DNA of 64,000 nt from Patescibacteria group bacterium UBA2772 (GCA_002352545.1 DEIO01000015.1:128015-192014), one strand, 5' to 3'; numbered from the stretch's first letter, positions 8,853 through 18,328 are shown. Notes: generated by a model not told the origin, from the sequence alone. Made by a program: numbers and translations.

Positions 8853-9905
8853 ATGTGGAACAAGCTTTTTGGTAAAATATCGCAAGACATCGGAATAGAT
8901 TTAGGAACTGCTAATACTCTTGTCTATGTTAAAGGAAAAGGAATCATCATTAATGAACCTTCTGTTGTAGCTGTTAATAAAAAAAGCGGGCAACTTTTGG
9001 CAATTGGGAAAGAGGCGAGGAAAATGGTAGGTAAAACGCCAGGTCACATAGTGGTTTCAAGACCATTAGTAGATGGTGTTATCTCTGATTTTGAAACTAC
9101 TGAGCAAATGTTGAAGTACTTTATTCAGAAAGTTCATGCTGATACTTTTACTTTATTGCCAAGGCCGAGAGTTGTTGTAGGGATTCCTTCGGGAGTTACA
9201 GAGGTAGAAAAAAGAGCTGTTTTTGATGCTGCAATTAATGCTGGTGCGAGAGAAGTTTTTTTGATAGATGAACCAATGGCAGCTTCTATCGGAGCAAGAT
9301 TACCAGTGCAAGATGCGGCTGGTAATATGATTGTTGATATTGGTGGTGGAACTACTGAGGTAGCTGTTATTTCATTGGGTGGGGTTGTTACTAGTAGGAG
9401 TCTTCGTATTGCTGGAGATGAGATGAATGAAGATGTTATTAGATTTGCTAGAGACAAGCACAATTTGCTTTTAGGTGAAAGAAGTGCTGAAGATATTAAG
9501 ATTGCTATTGGTAGTGCTTATAGAATGGAAAATGAACTCGAGATGACGATAAGAGGAAGGGATCTTATAAGTGGTTTGCCTAAAGAAGTGGTGATAAATG
9601 ATTCACAAATCAGGGAGGCTTTATCAAGGTCAATTAAAATTATTGTTAATAATGTAAAATCAGCAATTGAGGAGACACCCCCAGAATTGGTTGGTGATAT
9701 AATGCAAAGAGGAATAATTCTCGCTGGTGGAGGTGGTCTTATTCGTGGGTTAGATAGATTGATTTCTGAACAAACAGAAATGCCAGTTAAAAGAATGGAA
9801 GACCCACTTACGGCGGTTGTTAGAGGTACTGGAATTGTTTTGGAGAATCTGGATGAGCTCAAAGATGTTTTAATGGAATCAAATGATGACAAGAGGCTTT
9901 GGTAG
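8853..9905 (+). CDS. mreB: Rod-shape actin MreB
   Basis: MreB polymerises beneath the membrane and guides the elongasome. The actin-fold nucleotide motifs are clear: DIGIDLGTANTLVY (phosphate 1), MIVDIGGGTTEVAVISL (phosphate 2) and GIILAGGGGLIRGLD (adenosine). An amphipathic N-terminus (MWNKLFGKIS) is present. At 350 residues it is full length. It is the first gene of mreBCD-pbp2, so this small-genome cell keeps rod-type wall growth. Confidence 0.96.
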   Translation: MWNKLFGKISQDIGIDLGTANTLVYVKGKGIIINEPSVVAVNKKSGQLLAIGKEARKMVGKTPGHIVVSRPLVDGVISDFETTEQMLKYFIQKVHADTFTLLPRPRVVVGIPSGVTEVEKRAVFDAAINAGAREVFLIDEPMAASIGARLPVQDAAGNMIVDIGGGTTEVAVISLGGVVTSRSLRIAGDEMNEDVIRFARDKHNLLLGERSAEDIKIAIGSAYRMENELEMTIRGRDLISGLPKEVVINDSQIREALSRSIKIIVNNVKSAIEETPPELVGDIMQRGIILAGGGGLIRGLDRLISEQTEMPVKRMEDPLTAVVRGTGIVLENLDELKDVLMESNDDKRLW

Positions 9906-9942
9906 GGATTTGCTTCTTTGTTTAAGGTAAGAAAAGAAAGAT

Positions 9943-10752
9943 ATGAAACTTTCGAAGAAAAATAATATAGTTGTTTTGTTTGTAGTGATTTTGTTTGTAG
10001 TGATTTTGATGCTTCTTACAAGAGGTTCAAAAAACAAGCCACTGGAAGAGCCAGTTCGTAGGAGCTTAACTCCGACTGCTGGTTTTTTTTCGAATATTGG
10101 TTTTTGGTTTGATGATAAATTTTCTTTTGTTAAAGAAATGGGTGGCTTGAAGAAACAAAACCAACAATTATTTGAAGAAATAATTAATTTAAAAGGAAGA
10201 TTGGCAAGAATCGAAGAAATAGAAAAAGAGAATGAAGAATTAAGAGCTCAGATTGAATTAGCGCCAAGAGATAAATTCTCCCTAATTAGTGCAATGGTAA
10301 TTGGAAAAGATCTAAAAAATCAGGAAGAGACTGCACATCTTAATAGAGGGAAGAAAGATGGAATAAAAGAGCAAATGGCAGTGATTGTTGGCGAGGGAAT
10401 TTTAGTTGGTAAGGTTTCTAGAGTTTTTAAAACATCGTGTGATGTAGAATTACTTATAAATAGGGCTTCAAAGATTAACGCAGAGATAGTTAAAAATGGA
10501 GCTAGAGGGATCGCTAGGGGTCAATTTGGTACTTCTCTGGTCTTGGATATGATTCCACAAACAGTTAAAATTGAGCGTGGTGATACAGTGATAACTTCTG
10601 GTATTGGTGGTTTATTGCCAAGAGGTTTGTTGATCGGATATACTCAAAGTGCAACTCCAACCTCTGATCAATTATTCCAAAAAACTTCTTTGATATTACC
10701 GTCACAGATGGATAAGTTAATGGTTGTTTGGATTGTAGAAGGGGAGAAGTAA
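9943..10752 (+). CDS. mreC: Rod-shape protein MreC
   Basis: MreC is a bitopic protein whose extracytoplasmic domain activates PBP2. The sequence has a membrane helix (residues 8-28), then a coiled coil (about 65-105, rich in Glu and Lys), then the beta-rich core with VIVGEGILVGKVSRV, KNGARGIARGQF and VITSGIGGLLPRGLLIGY. The 269-residue length is typical. It lies between mreB and mreD. Confidence 0.92.
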   Translation: MKLSKKNNIVVLFVVILFVVILMLLTRGSKNKPLEEPVRRSLTPTAGFFSNIGFWFDDKFSFVKEMGGLKKQNQQLFEEIINLKGRLARIEEIEKENEELRAQIELAPRDKFSLISAMVIGKDLKNQEETAHLNRGKKDGIKEQMAVIVGEGILVGKVSRVFKTSCDVELLINRASKINAEIVKNGARGIARGQFGTSLVLDMIPQTVKIERGDTVITSGIGGLLPRGLLIGYTQSATPTSDQLFQKTSLILPSQMDKLMVVWIVEGEK

Positions 10753-10762
10753 TTTCGTTATT

Positions 10763-11296
10763 ATGAAAAAGACAATTTTTGTACTCATTCTAATAGTTTT
10801 TTTTCTGCAATATTCAACATTTTCGATGATTGAAGGCTTTAGTGTGTTTAGTACTGAATTGATACTTTGTTTTTTATTAGCACTTTTTCTAAGAAGGACT
10901 TATCTTGAGAATTTGACCTGGGCTTTTTTCGCAGGTCTCTTAGTTGATTATTTTTCTGATTCAGTACTAGGATTCAATGTGCTTGTTTTTGCAGTTATTG
11001 TTTTTGTTATTGATTTTCTAAAAAGGAAACTTGCTTTAAAAGAAATGCATTTTTCAATTGTAGCAATTATTGTTTTTTTTGGTACTATTCTTTCGGATTT
11101 TCTAATTTTATTTTTTTCAAACTTACTTTTGTTAGTTAAGATTTTAGATAATCCAATAAGTATAGATTTTTCTTGGAATTATTTCCTAGTTAAAATTCTA
11201 CTTGCAGTGATTGGTTTCTTTTTCTATAGAACAATTTTATTTATAGAAAAAGTTTTTGGAATTGGTTTAAGAGAGATTAGAATAGATAAAATTTGA
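10763..11296 (+). CDS. mreD: Rod-shape membrane protein MreD
   Basis: This 177-residue, highly hydrophobic protein has about five or six membrane helices. The family feature is the FFAGLLVDYFSDSVLGFNVL segment. The assignment rests on hydropathy and its position between mreC and PBP2. Its TGA stop overlaps the next ATG (TGATG), implying translational coupling. Confidence 0.85.
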   Translation: MKKTIFVLILIVFFLQYSTFSMIEGFSVFSTELILCFLLALFLRRTYLENLTWAFFAGLLVDYFSDSVLGFNVLVFAVIVFVIDFLKRKLALKEMHFSIVAIIVFFGTILSDFLILFFSNLLLLVKILDNPISIDFSWNYFLVKILLAVIGFFFYRTILFIEKVFGIGLREIRIDKI

Positions 11297-13296
11297 TGTT
11301 TAAAAAAAGAAAAAAATTTGTTAGTAGAGACTTTGACATCGAAAGTCCTTTGGAATATATTTCGACGGATACTGATTTTGAATTTGAAGATGATGAACAA
11401 GGTTTTAATCCCGAGGAAAATGACAAGAAAATTCTTTGGCTTGTCATTGGTTTTCTATTAGCAGTTCTTTTTAGCAGGACTTTTTATCTACAAGTAGTAA
11501 AAGGATCTTATTATAGAGAGGTAGCTGAAAATAATCGAGTTAGAGAAGTTGTTGTTAAGGCACCAAGAGGTGTTATACGTGATAGACATGGAGAAGTTCT
11601 AGCTAGAAATATTCCAAGTTTTGAGGTTGTTTTTGTGCCGTTACATTTACCTGAAGATGAGAGTAAATGGCGAATAATTATAGGGAAATTAAAAGAACTT
11701 TTAGGATCAGATTTTGATAGTGATGAAGTGTTTGCTCAAATGCTTGATGTTTCGAAATCAGATCGTAGAAGTTATTTAATTCAGAAAAATATCGATAGAG
11801 ATAAGGCTTTTGAAATAATTGAAAGATCAGGAGAATTTCCTGGAATTTATATTGGAAAAACTGCCAGAAGAGAGTATGTAGATGGAGAAATATTCTCAAA
11901 GGTTATTGGATATGATGGAAAAATAACAAAAGAGGAATTAGAGCATAACCCCCAGTATTTAATGACTGACTACATAGGAAAGAGCGGTGTGGAATATACA
12001 TATGAAAAACAATTGCATGGGAGTCATGGGTTGATGCGTTTTGAGGTTGATGCAGTTGGTAATATTAAAGAAGATTTAGGAGAAGTGAATCCGGTTTCTG
12101 GGGATGAACTAATCTTGCATATTGATGCCAAACTCCAAAAAGAGATTACAAAAATTGCCAAAGAAACACTTGAGAGCAACGAAGATGCTACAGGAATCGC
12201 TGTAGTTGTAATTAATCCTCAAGATGGAGGTGTTAGAGCTCTAGTTAGCTTGCCTTCTTTTGATAACAATATGTTTGCTAGGGGAATTTCAAATACGGAA
12301 TATTCCAGTCTTATAAATGACAAAAACAAACCGTTGCTAAATAGAGTTATAAAAGGGGAATACCCCCCGGGTTCTACTTATAAAATTATGATGGCGGCTG
12401 CGGCCTTGGAAGAGGGAATTATTACGGAAAAAACAAAAATAAACTGTGGAGGGGCAATACATGTGGGGGCTTGGGCTTTTCCTGATTGGAAAGCACACGG
12501 AATAACAGATGTAAGGAAAGCTATTGCACAAAGTTGTGATGTGTTTTTTTATGCAACAGCAGGTGGTTGGGGAGATATTCAAGGACTTGGGATAGAGCGA
12601 ATGGAGATTTATGCTAAGAAATTTGGATATGGTTCACCAACTGGAATTGATCTGCCAGGGGAGGGAGATGGGAACGTACCAAGTGGAGATTGGAAATTAA
12701 AGAGATTCGGTGAGAAATGGTATATCGGTGATAGTTATCATGCAGGAATTGGGCAAGGATATGTGATTGCAACACCAATTCAGATTGCAAACTCAATTTC
12801 TATAATTGCAAATGGTGGGAAGTTTATAAAGCCTCAATTAGTTGATAAAATTAATCACGCCGATACACATGAGGAAGAGATTCTAGAGCCAGAAATTATA
12901 AATAAGCAAGTAGTTTCAGAAAATACAGTTCGTATTGTTAGGGAAGGGATGAGAGATACTGTATATAGTGATGGTGGTTCTGGCGCAAGCTTGCGAAGTC
13001 TTGATGTTGAAAGTGCTGGAAAAACTGGAACTGCTCAATTTGGAAATGAAGATAAGCTTCATGCTTGGTACGCATCATTTGCTCCTTTTGAGAATCCAGA
13101 GCTTGTCATGATCGTTTTAGTTGAAGGTGGAGGAGAAGGTCATTCTTGGGCAGTACCGATTACAAAGGATATCTATGAGTGGTATTTTGATAGAAAGCGA
13201 GGGGCGATTGAGGGTGAGGAGGAAAAGGAGATGAGAGAGGAAGAAGGGAATGAGGTGGAGGATATTGAGGAAGGGGAAAGTGATGAGATGTTTTAA
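11296..13296 (+). CDS. mrdA: Penicillin-binding protein 2 (elongation transpeptidase)
   Basis: This class B PBP cross-links peptidoglycan during elongation. It has a short cytoplasmic tail, a membrane helix (about residues 52-70), a PBP dimer domain (VVKAPRGVIRDRHGEVLARN) and a transpeptidase domain. The catalytic motifs are STYK in YPPGSTYKIMM, SCD (SxN position) and KTG in SAGKTGTAQFG. The C-terminus ends in a Glu-rich tail of about 30 residues. The ATG start at 11296 overlaps the mreD stop. RodA, the usual partner, does not follow. Confidence 0.93.
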   Translation: MFKKRKKFVSRDFDIESPLEYISTDTDFEFEDDEQGFNPEENDKKILWLVIGFLLAVLFSRTFYLQVVKGSYYREVAENNRVREVVVKAPRGVIRDRHGEVLARNIPSFEVVFVPLHLPEDESKWRIIIGKLKELLGSDFDSDEVFAQMLDVSKSDRRSYLIQKNIDRDKAFEIIERSGEFPGIYIGKTARREYVDGEIFSKVIGYDGKITKEELEHNPQYLMTDYIGKSGVEYTYEKQLHGSHGLMRFEVDAVGNIKEDLGEVNPVSGDELILHIDAKLQKEITKIAKETLESNEDATGIAVVVINPQDGGVRALVSLPSFDNNMFARGISNTEYSSLINDKNKPLLNRVIKGEYPPGSTYKIMMAAAALEEGIITEKTKINCGGAIHVGAWAFPDWKAHGITDVRKAIAQSCDVFFYATAGGWGDIQGLGIERMEIYAKKFGYGSPTGIDLPGEGDGNVPSGDWKLKRFGEKWYIGDSYHAGIGQGYVIATPIQIANSISIIANGGKFIKPQLVDKINHADTHEEEILEPEIINKQVVSENTVRIVREGMRDTVYSDGGSGASLRSLDVESAGKTGTAQFGNEDKLHAWYASFAPFENPELVMIVLVEGGGEGHSWAVPITKDIYEWYFDRKRGAIEGEEEKEMREEEGNEVEDIEEGESDEMF

Positions 13297-13329
13297 GATA
13301 ATAGTAGATTTGATTAGTCATCTAGCCTA

Positions 13330-13359
13330 ATGGATTCCCGACTGTTCAGAAATGACACG
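13330..13359. repeat. Degenerate REP-like fragment
   Basis: TGGATTCCCGAC ... GAAATGACA resembles the widespread bacterial interspersed palindrome (TGGATTCCCGnnn...GGGAATGACA) but with a broken second arm. A second scrap, TTGATTCCCGACTTGCGTCA, lies at 15674-15693. Both flank the Fic region. Confidence 0.45.
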
Positions 13360-13425
13360 GGGAAAATACATATTTAAATATGTATTTTGATCAGTATGTA
13401 GTTGTGTTTAAGATTGAGTTTTTTG

Positions 13426-13457
13426 CCTTTGTTACGTAGCATGCTACGTAACAAAGG
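13426..13457. promoter_or_regulatory. 32-bp perfect palindrome, TTGTTACGTA-type, copy 1
   Basis: The half-site CCTTTGTTACGTAGCA is followed at once by its exact reverse complement. The inner 26 bases recur exactly at 63497-63522 before hsdM. No T run follows, so it is more like an operator than a terminator. The TTGTTAC core also recurs three times just before fic. Confidence 0.75.
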
Positions 13458-13497
13458 TATAGAGAATTAAAAATAAAAGCAGGATTGATGGCACAAA

Positions 13498-13649
13498 AGA
13501 AAAAGGAAAAACAACGTAATTATTTTGTTTGTAGCACATCCTTGATTGACGATTTGTTACATAATTGTTTATTTTAGCATCAATAAAATTGCTATTATAA
13601 AGCATTTATGAGATAATATTGTTACATAATATTTAATCACTTGTTACAT
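13498..13649 (+). repeat. About 150-bp direct repeat, copy A (fic upstream region)
   Basis: This segment aligns base for base, with a fixed offset of 1980, to 15478-15629. The first 85 bases or so are nearly identical (about three differences). The remainder diverges, except that three TTGTTACA motifs (13554, 13619 and 13641) stay conserved in both copies. The last motif overlaps the fic start codon. It is a likely promoter/operator region. Confidence 0.8.
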
Positions 13650-14796
13650 GTTTAAACACACAGAACTACATATTCCAGAGCCAAAATTTGGCTCGAACCT
13701 TACAAAACTTGTAATTGAACTGGACGCTTTAAGATATAAAAAGCTTAAAGGGACAACTCCTTCGCATATCTTTTTTCAATTGAAGGAAATATTTCATTTA
13801 CTAGAAAGTATCGGGTCTGCTCGTATTGAAGGAAATCGAACAACTCTTGCTGAGTATATTGAAACAAAAATAACCCCAGAGGAAAAATCCACTGAATCTG
13901 TTCGTGAAATTCAAAATAATGAAAAAGCGATGGATTTTATCGAAGAAAATATGAGTAATCGTCTTATTGATAATATTTTTATCAAAGAAACACATAAAAT
14001 AATTGTTAGTGATTTATCTCAGGAGAAGGAAGGAGATAGGACACCTGGGGAATATCGAAAAGTTAATGTTAGGATTGCAAAAGCTAAACATGTCCCGACT
14101 GATTATATGCATGTGGAAAGCTATATGGATGAATTGGTGAATTTTATAAATAGAGGGAATGAGTTGCAATATGATCTTTTGAAAACAGCAATTGCTCACC
14201 ATCGATTTGCTTGGGTACATCCTTTCAAAAATGGAAATGGAAGAACGGTGAGGGCTTTGACTTATGCAATGTTAATTAAACAAGGTTTTAATTTGGACAA
14301 GGGGCGTTTGATAAATCCAACGGCTGTTTTTTGTAGTGATCGGAATCGTTATTATGAAATGCTAGAAAGAGCTGATTCTGGAAAGGATGAAGATATTTTA
14401 ATTTGGTGTGAATATGTATTAAGTGGATTGAGAAATGAAATTTTAAAGGTTGATAAATTGGCAGACTATAGTTATTTAAAGGAGAATATTCTCAAGGAAG
14501 CCGTGAAAATATCTTTTGAAAAAAGATTGATAGATGAACAAGAAAGAAGAATTTTATTGGTAGCAATTGAGAAAAAGGATTTTCAAGCTGGTGATATTAA
14601 ACATCTATTTCCAAATGTTGTCTATACGGAGATTTCAAGATTTTTAAGAGGGATGAGGGAGAAAAAATTGATAAAACCTATTACCCCTAATGCTCGAAAA
14701 TATGTTATTGAAATTTCCAATGGTTATTTGCTTAGGGGTGTTATAAAGGCTTTGGATCAAAACGATTTTTTGCCAATTAAAAATGAAATTGAATGA
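13648..14796 (+). CDS. Fic-domain AMP transferase with winged-helix C-terminus
   Basis: Fic enzymes transfer AMP or another nucleotide moiety to target proteins. The 382-residue protein has an N-terminal Fic_N region, the inhibitory helix motif SARIEGN (Ser57 to Gly62, the class II S/TxxxE-G/N pattern), and the catalytic HPFKNGNGRT at residues 191-200. A C-terminal winged-helix-like region lies at about 300-375. The ATG is embedded in a TTGTTACATG motif, so translation starts at the edge of the putative operator. Genes of this type often accompany type I restriction systems or act like toxins with built-in inhibition. A DNA-binding role for the C-terminus is inference. Confidence 0.88.
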   Translation: MFKHTELHIPEPKFGSNLTKLVIELDALRYKKLKGTTPSHIFFQLKEIFHLLESIGSARIEGNRTTLAEYIETKITPEEKSTESVREIQNNEKAMDFIEENMSNRLIDNIFIKETHKIIVSDLSQEKEGDRTPGEYRKVNVRIAKAKHVPTDYMHVESYMDELVNFINRGNELQYDLLKTAIAHHRFAWVHPFKNGNGRTVRALTYAMLIKQGFNLDKGRLINPTAVFCSDRNRYYEMLERADSGKDEDILIWCEYVLSGLRNEILKVDKLADYSYLKENILKEAVKISFEKRLIDEQERRILLVAIEKKDFQAGDIKHLFPNVVYTEISRFLRGMREKKLIKPITPNARKYVIEISNGYLLRGVIKALDQNDFLPIKNEIE

Positions 14797-14849
14797 TAAA
14801 TGGTAGTATAGAGAATTCAAGAATTATGGTTGAAAATTTAAAATAATTT

Positions 14850-15417
14850 ATGAAAGATTTAATCTTATATACAACAAATAATCTATTGGCTATTGCTGTT
14901 ATAGCTACTATAATCCCTGGAGGTTTAGGTCATTGTTTGGGAAGGAGGAAATCCGTGAAACAATTTAATTTGGAACATTTTGATTTACATGAGGAGGTTT
15001 TAAATGGATTGAATTCAATTTTCGAAGATGAAATTGAAGGACATTTATTTTCTAAAACAGACAAGGAGATATGGGAAATGCCGAAAAATCATAATACCAT
15101 ATTAGCTAAGGAATGTTTTTCAGGATTAAAGAATTATGAGTCCTCTAGTGAAATGTTATCGGGAGACCCAGTTTTTTTTGGCGCTTGATTCAATTGAAAA
15201 TATGATAAGAGAAACGAGACTTTTGTCGAATAGTAGCAATAATAAAATTTTTAGCACGCTATAGAGAATATTGTTGGTATGAGATGAAAAATTTAAATCA
15301 CTCCGTAATGAAATTGAAATTGTTGCAGATTCATTCAATAGAGATCCAGATGGTTATAATATTTCCAAAGAGGAGAAGGCATACATTGATTTTATAGAAA
15401 TAAAGCGTAAGGAATGA
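14850..15417 (+). pseudogene. Decayed gene of unknown function
   Basis: An open frame of 112 codons starts at 14850 (MKDLILYTTNNLLAIAVI, a probable membrane helix) and ends at 15188. Beyond a run of eight T at about 15173 the coding sense continues in another frame (LALDSIENMIRETRLLS), then passes through stops and at least one further frame change (YREYCWYEMK), and ends with SKEEKAYIDFIEIKRKE at 15417. Several frameshifts mean it is dead or fragmented. The family is not recognised. It lies between fic and the second copy of the direct repeat. Confidence 0.65.
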
Positions 15418-15477
15418 TTTTGTTTAAAGTCATTCCTTTGATCAAGAAGTTGAAGAAAGAATTAAAAAAATATGTGA

Positions 15478-15629
15478 AGAAAAAGGAATAATAATATAAT
15501 TATTTTGCTTGTAGCACATCCTTGATTGACGATTTGTTACATAATTGTTTATTTTAGTATCAATAAAATTGTTATTATAAGGTGTCTATTAGATAATATT
15601 GTTACATGATGTTTTAGTGTTTGTTACAT
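15478..15629 (+). repeat. About 150-bp direct repeat, copy B
   Basis: This is the second copy of the fic upstream region, with TTGTTACA motifs at 15534, 15599 and 15621. At the place of the fic ATG this copy reads ATA and no open frame follows. About 250 bases downstream hold no gene, only a REP-like scrap and then the terminator of the minus-strand gene. Confidence 0.8.
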
Positions 15630-15831
15630 AATTCAAAATTTGGAACCTATAGGCTGATAGTAAATTTGATTTAATTGATTCCCGACTTGCGTCACACGCT
15701 AAAGCTAAGGTGTCATGCGGTTTTGGGAGTGATACGGAGGAGGTGAGAGCGAAGATTTCTATATTATCATATGTGTAATGATGTGTGTAATGAAGTGGAT
15801 CGAGAGTTTGTTTTTATGCGGAAAGTGAATA

Positions 15832-15870
15832 AAAAAGCAGGCACTTCGTTTGATTAACGAAATGCCTGTC
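15832..15870 (-). terminator. Intrinsic terminator of the minus-strand small gene
   Basis: CAGGCA...TTCGTT pairs with AACGAA...TGCCTG around TGATT. Read on the minus strand it ends in six T. It lies 10 bases after the stop of the gene at 15880-16206. Confidence 0.85.
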
Positions 15871-15879
15871 TTCTGAGCT

Positions 15880-16206
15880 TTAAAAAGGAAATCTTTTAAT
15901 CCATTTGAATATGGCAGTTAGTTTTTCCTCGTCTCCCTTTCTTATTTCTTTGATTCTTTGTGAAAGTCCGTCACAAATGTTATCGGATGCATCAATTGGG
16001 TGACTATTTTCTTTGGCAGAAGCCAAGTTTAAGAATTCGTGAAACTCGTCTTTAGTCATGACTGACACTTCGTTATTAGAGCTTTTTTCAATCAAATATT
16101 TTTCGAGCTCTTTGATTAGTTCCTCAATTGGTCTTTCCTGGTCTTGTTTTGTGATTGAAAAAAGTATGTCTCTGATTACGGGGTTTATGATAATTCCAAC
16201 TTTCAT
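15880..16206 (-). CDS. Hypothetical small acidic protein
   Basis: This is a 108-residue soluble protein of unknown family. It begins MKVGIIINPVIRDILFSITK and contains a charged helical stretch (RPIEELIKELEKYLIEK). The gene looks real: a strong Shine-Dalgarno (AAAGGAGGT) precedes the ATG, unusual in this window, and a good terminator follows. The strong SD and isolated position suggest an acquired gene. Confidence 0.7.
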   Translation of the reverse strand: MKVGIIINPVIRDILFSITKQDQERPIEELIKELEKYLIEKSSNNEVSVMTKDEFHEFLNLASAKENSHPIDASDNICDGLSQRIKEIRKGDEEKLTAIFKWIKRFPF

Positions 16207-16260
16207 TTTCCTACCTCCTTTTGATTGAATAAGTACTGGGTTTAACTGAATAATATATCA

Positions 16261-16836
16261 TTAAAACTTATTTTTGTCAATCTCTATTAACAAAAATAAG
16301 AAGATAATTATCTTTTTCTGGATAAACAAAAAAATGACTCGTTCTATAATAAGCAACGAGCCGTTGGGTTTGAGAATCTGTTTGAAGAATACAACGATTT
16401 TAATTTTTAGGGCAGATTCTGGATTATATTTATTATTTTTCTGATAAAACACTAGTGGTGCTAATATTTCCTTTTCAGTTGACTTATCTTCTGTGAATTT
16501 TCTGTTTTGCCACTTAAGTAGCTCCTCCTCGTGTTTCCAAGATTTATGAAAAGTTCTGAGAACAAGCTGATAAGCTCCCCCCGAAAGATCATCATAATCA
16601 GGCTCCCTAAGAGTCTTTTAAGTTATATCTATAACTGAGGAGCTTTTTCTGATTTTTTCTTCCATTAAGGATGCCCATTTTTCAGTAATATCTAGAACTA
16701 TAAGAGTAAAGAAGCTTCCTTGTGCTTCTTCTGGTATTTTTCCCAAATATTCTTTGTCTGTAAATTCTTTTATTTCATTTTTCCTTTCTAATCTAAGATT
16801 GAATTTGAATGTACTTAAATATCTTTACCAAGATAT
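16261..16836 (-). pseudogene. Remnant gene interrupted by one stop
   Basis: On the minus strand one frame stays open from about 16836 to 16261 except for a TAA at 16618-16620. Before the stop it reads EEAQGSFFTLIVLDITEKW; after it come GGAYQLVLRTFHKSWKHEEE and PNGSLLIIERVI. Protein-like composition on both sides of the stop in the same frame suggests a nonsense-mutated gene, probably also lacking its original start. The family is not recognised. The rest of the 16207-17020 gap holds only AT-rich sequence and the yebC promoter. Confidence 0.45.
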
Positions 16837-16977
16837 TATTTTATTAATATAACGTATATACTTTTATGTCAATAGTTATGATTTCGCGATGTCAAGTTTA
16901 TATTTTTCAATTTTTTTAAGATAAAAAAGCTATAAATGTAGCTGAAAAGCGGACATGACTTTATTAGAATTCAATGT

Positions 16978-16983
16978 TATAAT
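16978..16983 (+). promoter_or_regulatory. Extended -10 promoter for yebC
   Basis: TGTTATAAT gives an extended -10 box 38 bases before the yebC ATG. No convincing -35 is present at the expected distance. Confidence 0.5.
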
Positions 16984-17020
16984 AAAAAATATTTTGCATA
17001 ATAAAATAACTTAAAGATAT

Positions 17021-17737
17021 ATGTCAGGACATTCCAAATGGTCAACGATTAAACATAAAAAAGCAGCGTTAGATGCAAAGCGTTCAAATGTTTTTACAAA
17101 GCTCGCAAAAGATATTTCAGTTGCTGCTCGTGATGGTGGTGACCCGGATATGAACTTTAAGTTGCGAATGGCAATGGATAGGGCTCGTAGTGCTAATATG
17201 CCGAAAGATAATATGGAGAGGGCAATAAAAGCTGGAACAGGAGAAAACAAAGATGGGAAAATCATCGAAGAGTTGCTTTATGAGGGATATGGACCTGGAC
17301 AGGTTGCAATATTAATTAAGACTGCAACTGATAATAAAAATCGCACACTTGGTGAAGTGCGCAATGCATTGAACAAAAATGGAGGGAAAATGGTTGAAGG
17401 TGGTAGTGTGAGTTGGCAATTTGGGCAATTTGGGATTTTGGAAATCGAAAAACCTCAAATGAATGAAGATGAGCTGGAAATGATTTTCATCGAAGCTGAC
17501 GCAAAAGATTATAAAGAAAATGAAGAAAATTGGGTTGTTTATACTGAAGTGCCAAATCTTCAAAAAACAAAAGAAGAACTTGAGGAAGCAACACTAAAAG
17601 TTGTGAATGCTTCAATTGGGTATGTTGCAAAGGATCAAATTTCAATTGATGAAGTGACATATGAAAAATATGAGAAATTACTAATGGCACTTGATGAGCA
17701 AGATGATGTCGTTGATATTTTCGACAATCTAGAATAA
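17021..17737 (+). CDS. yebC: YebC/PmpR family protein
   Basis: YebC-family proteins were described as transcription regulators (PmpR) and more recently as translation factors that help ribosomes through proline-rich stretches. The N-terminal signature MSGHSKWSTIKHKKAALDAKR and the ALNKNGGKMVEGGSVSWQF segment identify it. It is 238 residues, full length, with three alpha/beta domains. It directly precedes ruvC, a common arrangement. Confidence 0.95.
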   Translation: MSGHSKWSTIKHKKAALDAKRSNVFTKLAKDISVAARDGGDPDMNFKLRMAMDRARSANMPKDNMERAIKAGTGENKDGKIIEELLYEGYGPGQVAILIKTATDNKNRTLGEVRNALNKNGGKMVEGGSVSWQFGQFGILEIEKPQMNEDELEMIFIEADAKDYKENEENWVVYTEVPNLQKTKEELEEATLKVVNASIGYVAKDQISIDEVTYEKYEKLLMALDEQDDVVDIFDNLE

Positions 17738-17755
17738 GACCTATTTTGAAATAAA

Positions 17756-18271
17756 ATGTCAAAACAAAGAAAAGATTTAGTAATCTTAGGGATTGATCCA
17801 GGTACAGCAACTACGGGTTGGGGTGTAATTCGTGAAAAAAAGGGCGACTGTGAAGTTGTTGCATATGGCGCAATTGAGACTTCTAAAAATAAAAAAAATG
17901 TCGATAGATTAAAAGAGATTGCTAATGATTTGGAGATACTTATTGCACGTTATAAACCTGATGAAGCTGGAATTGAAGATTTGTTTTTTTGTAATAATGC
18001 AACAACAGCAATCAAGGTTGCTCAAGCAAGGGGAGTTATGTTACTTGTTTGTGGCAGGGCAAAATTGCCTATTGGCGAATATACACCTTTGCAAGTAAAG
18101 CAATCTTTGACTGGTTATGGGAAGGCAGATAAGCAGCAGGTTCAGCATATGGTTAAGGAGTTTTTAAAGCTAAAAAAGATTCCTCGTCCAGACGATGCTG
18201 CAGATGCTCTGGCTGTTGCAATTTGTCATCAGAGTTCTAGAAGAATAAAAGATTTAAGACAAATAAGTTAG
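17756..18271 (+). CDS. ruvC: Holliday junction resolvase RuvC
   Basis: RuvC cuts four-way junctions after RuvAB branch migration. The RNase H-like active site is visible: Asp in ILGIDPGTATTGWG, Glu in GIEDLFF, and a pair of Asp in RPDDAADALAVAICH. The 171-residue length is normal. It starts 18 bases after yebC and is probably co-transcribed. ruvA and ruvB are not in the window. Confidence 0.95.
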   Translation: MSKQRKDLVILGIDPGTATTGWGVIREKKGDCEVVAYGAIETSKNKKNVDRLKEIANDLEILIARYKPDEAGIEDLFFCNNATTAIKVAQARGVMLLVCGRAKLPIGEYTPLQVKQSLTGYGKADKQQVQHMVKEFLKLKKIPRPDDAADALAVAICHQSSRRIKDLRQIS

Positions 18272-18272
18272 C

Positions 18273-18301
18273 TTGTAAAAGGGAATGGGATTGGATATAC
18301 T
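18273..18301 (+). promoter_or_regulatory. Sigma-70 promoter for dnaB
   Basis: TTGTAA at 18273-18278, a 17-base spacer and TATACT at 18296-18301 lie 28 bases before the dnaB ATG. Confidence 0.6.
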
Positions 18302-18328
18302 ATATTACTGAAATATGAATAAAATGAG

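Noticed and set aside
16261..16452. Short minus-strand ORF taken as an intact gene
   Set aside because: The same frame continues upstream with coding-like sequence and a single stop, so a remnant of a longer gene is more likely.
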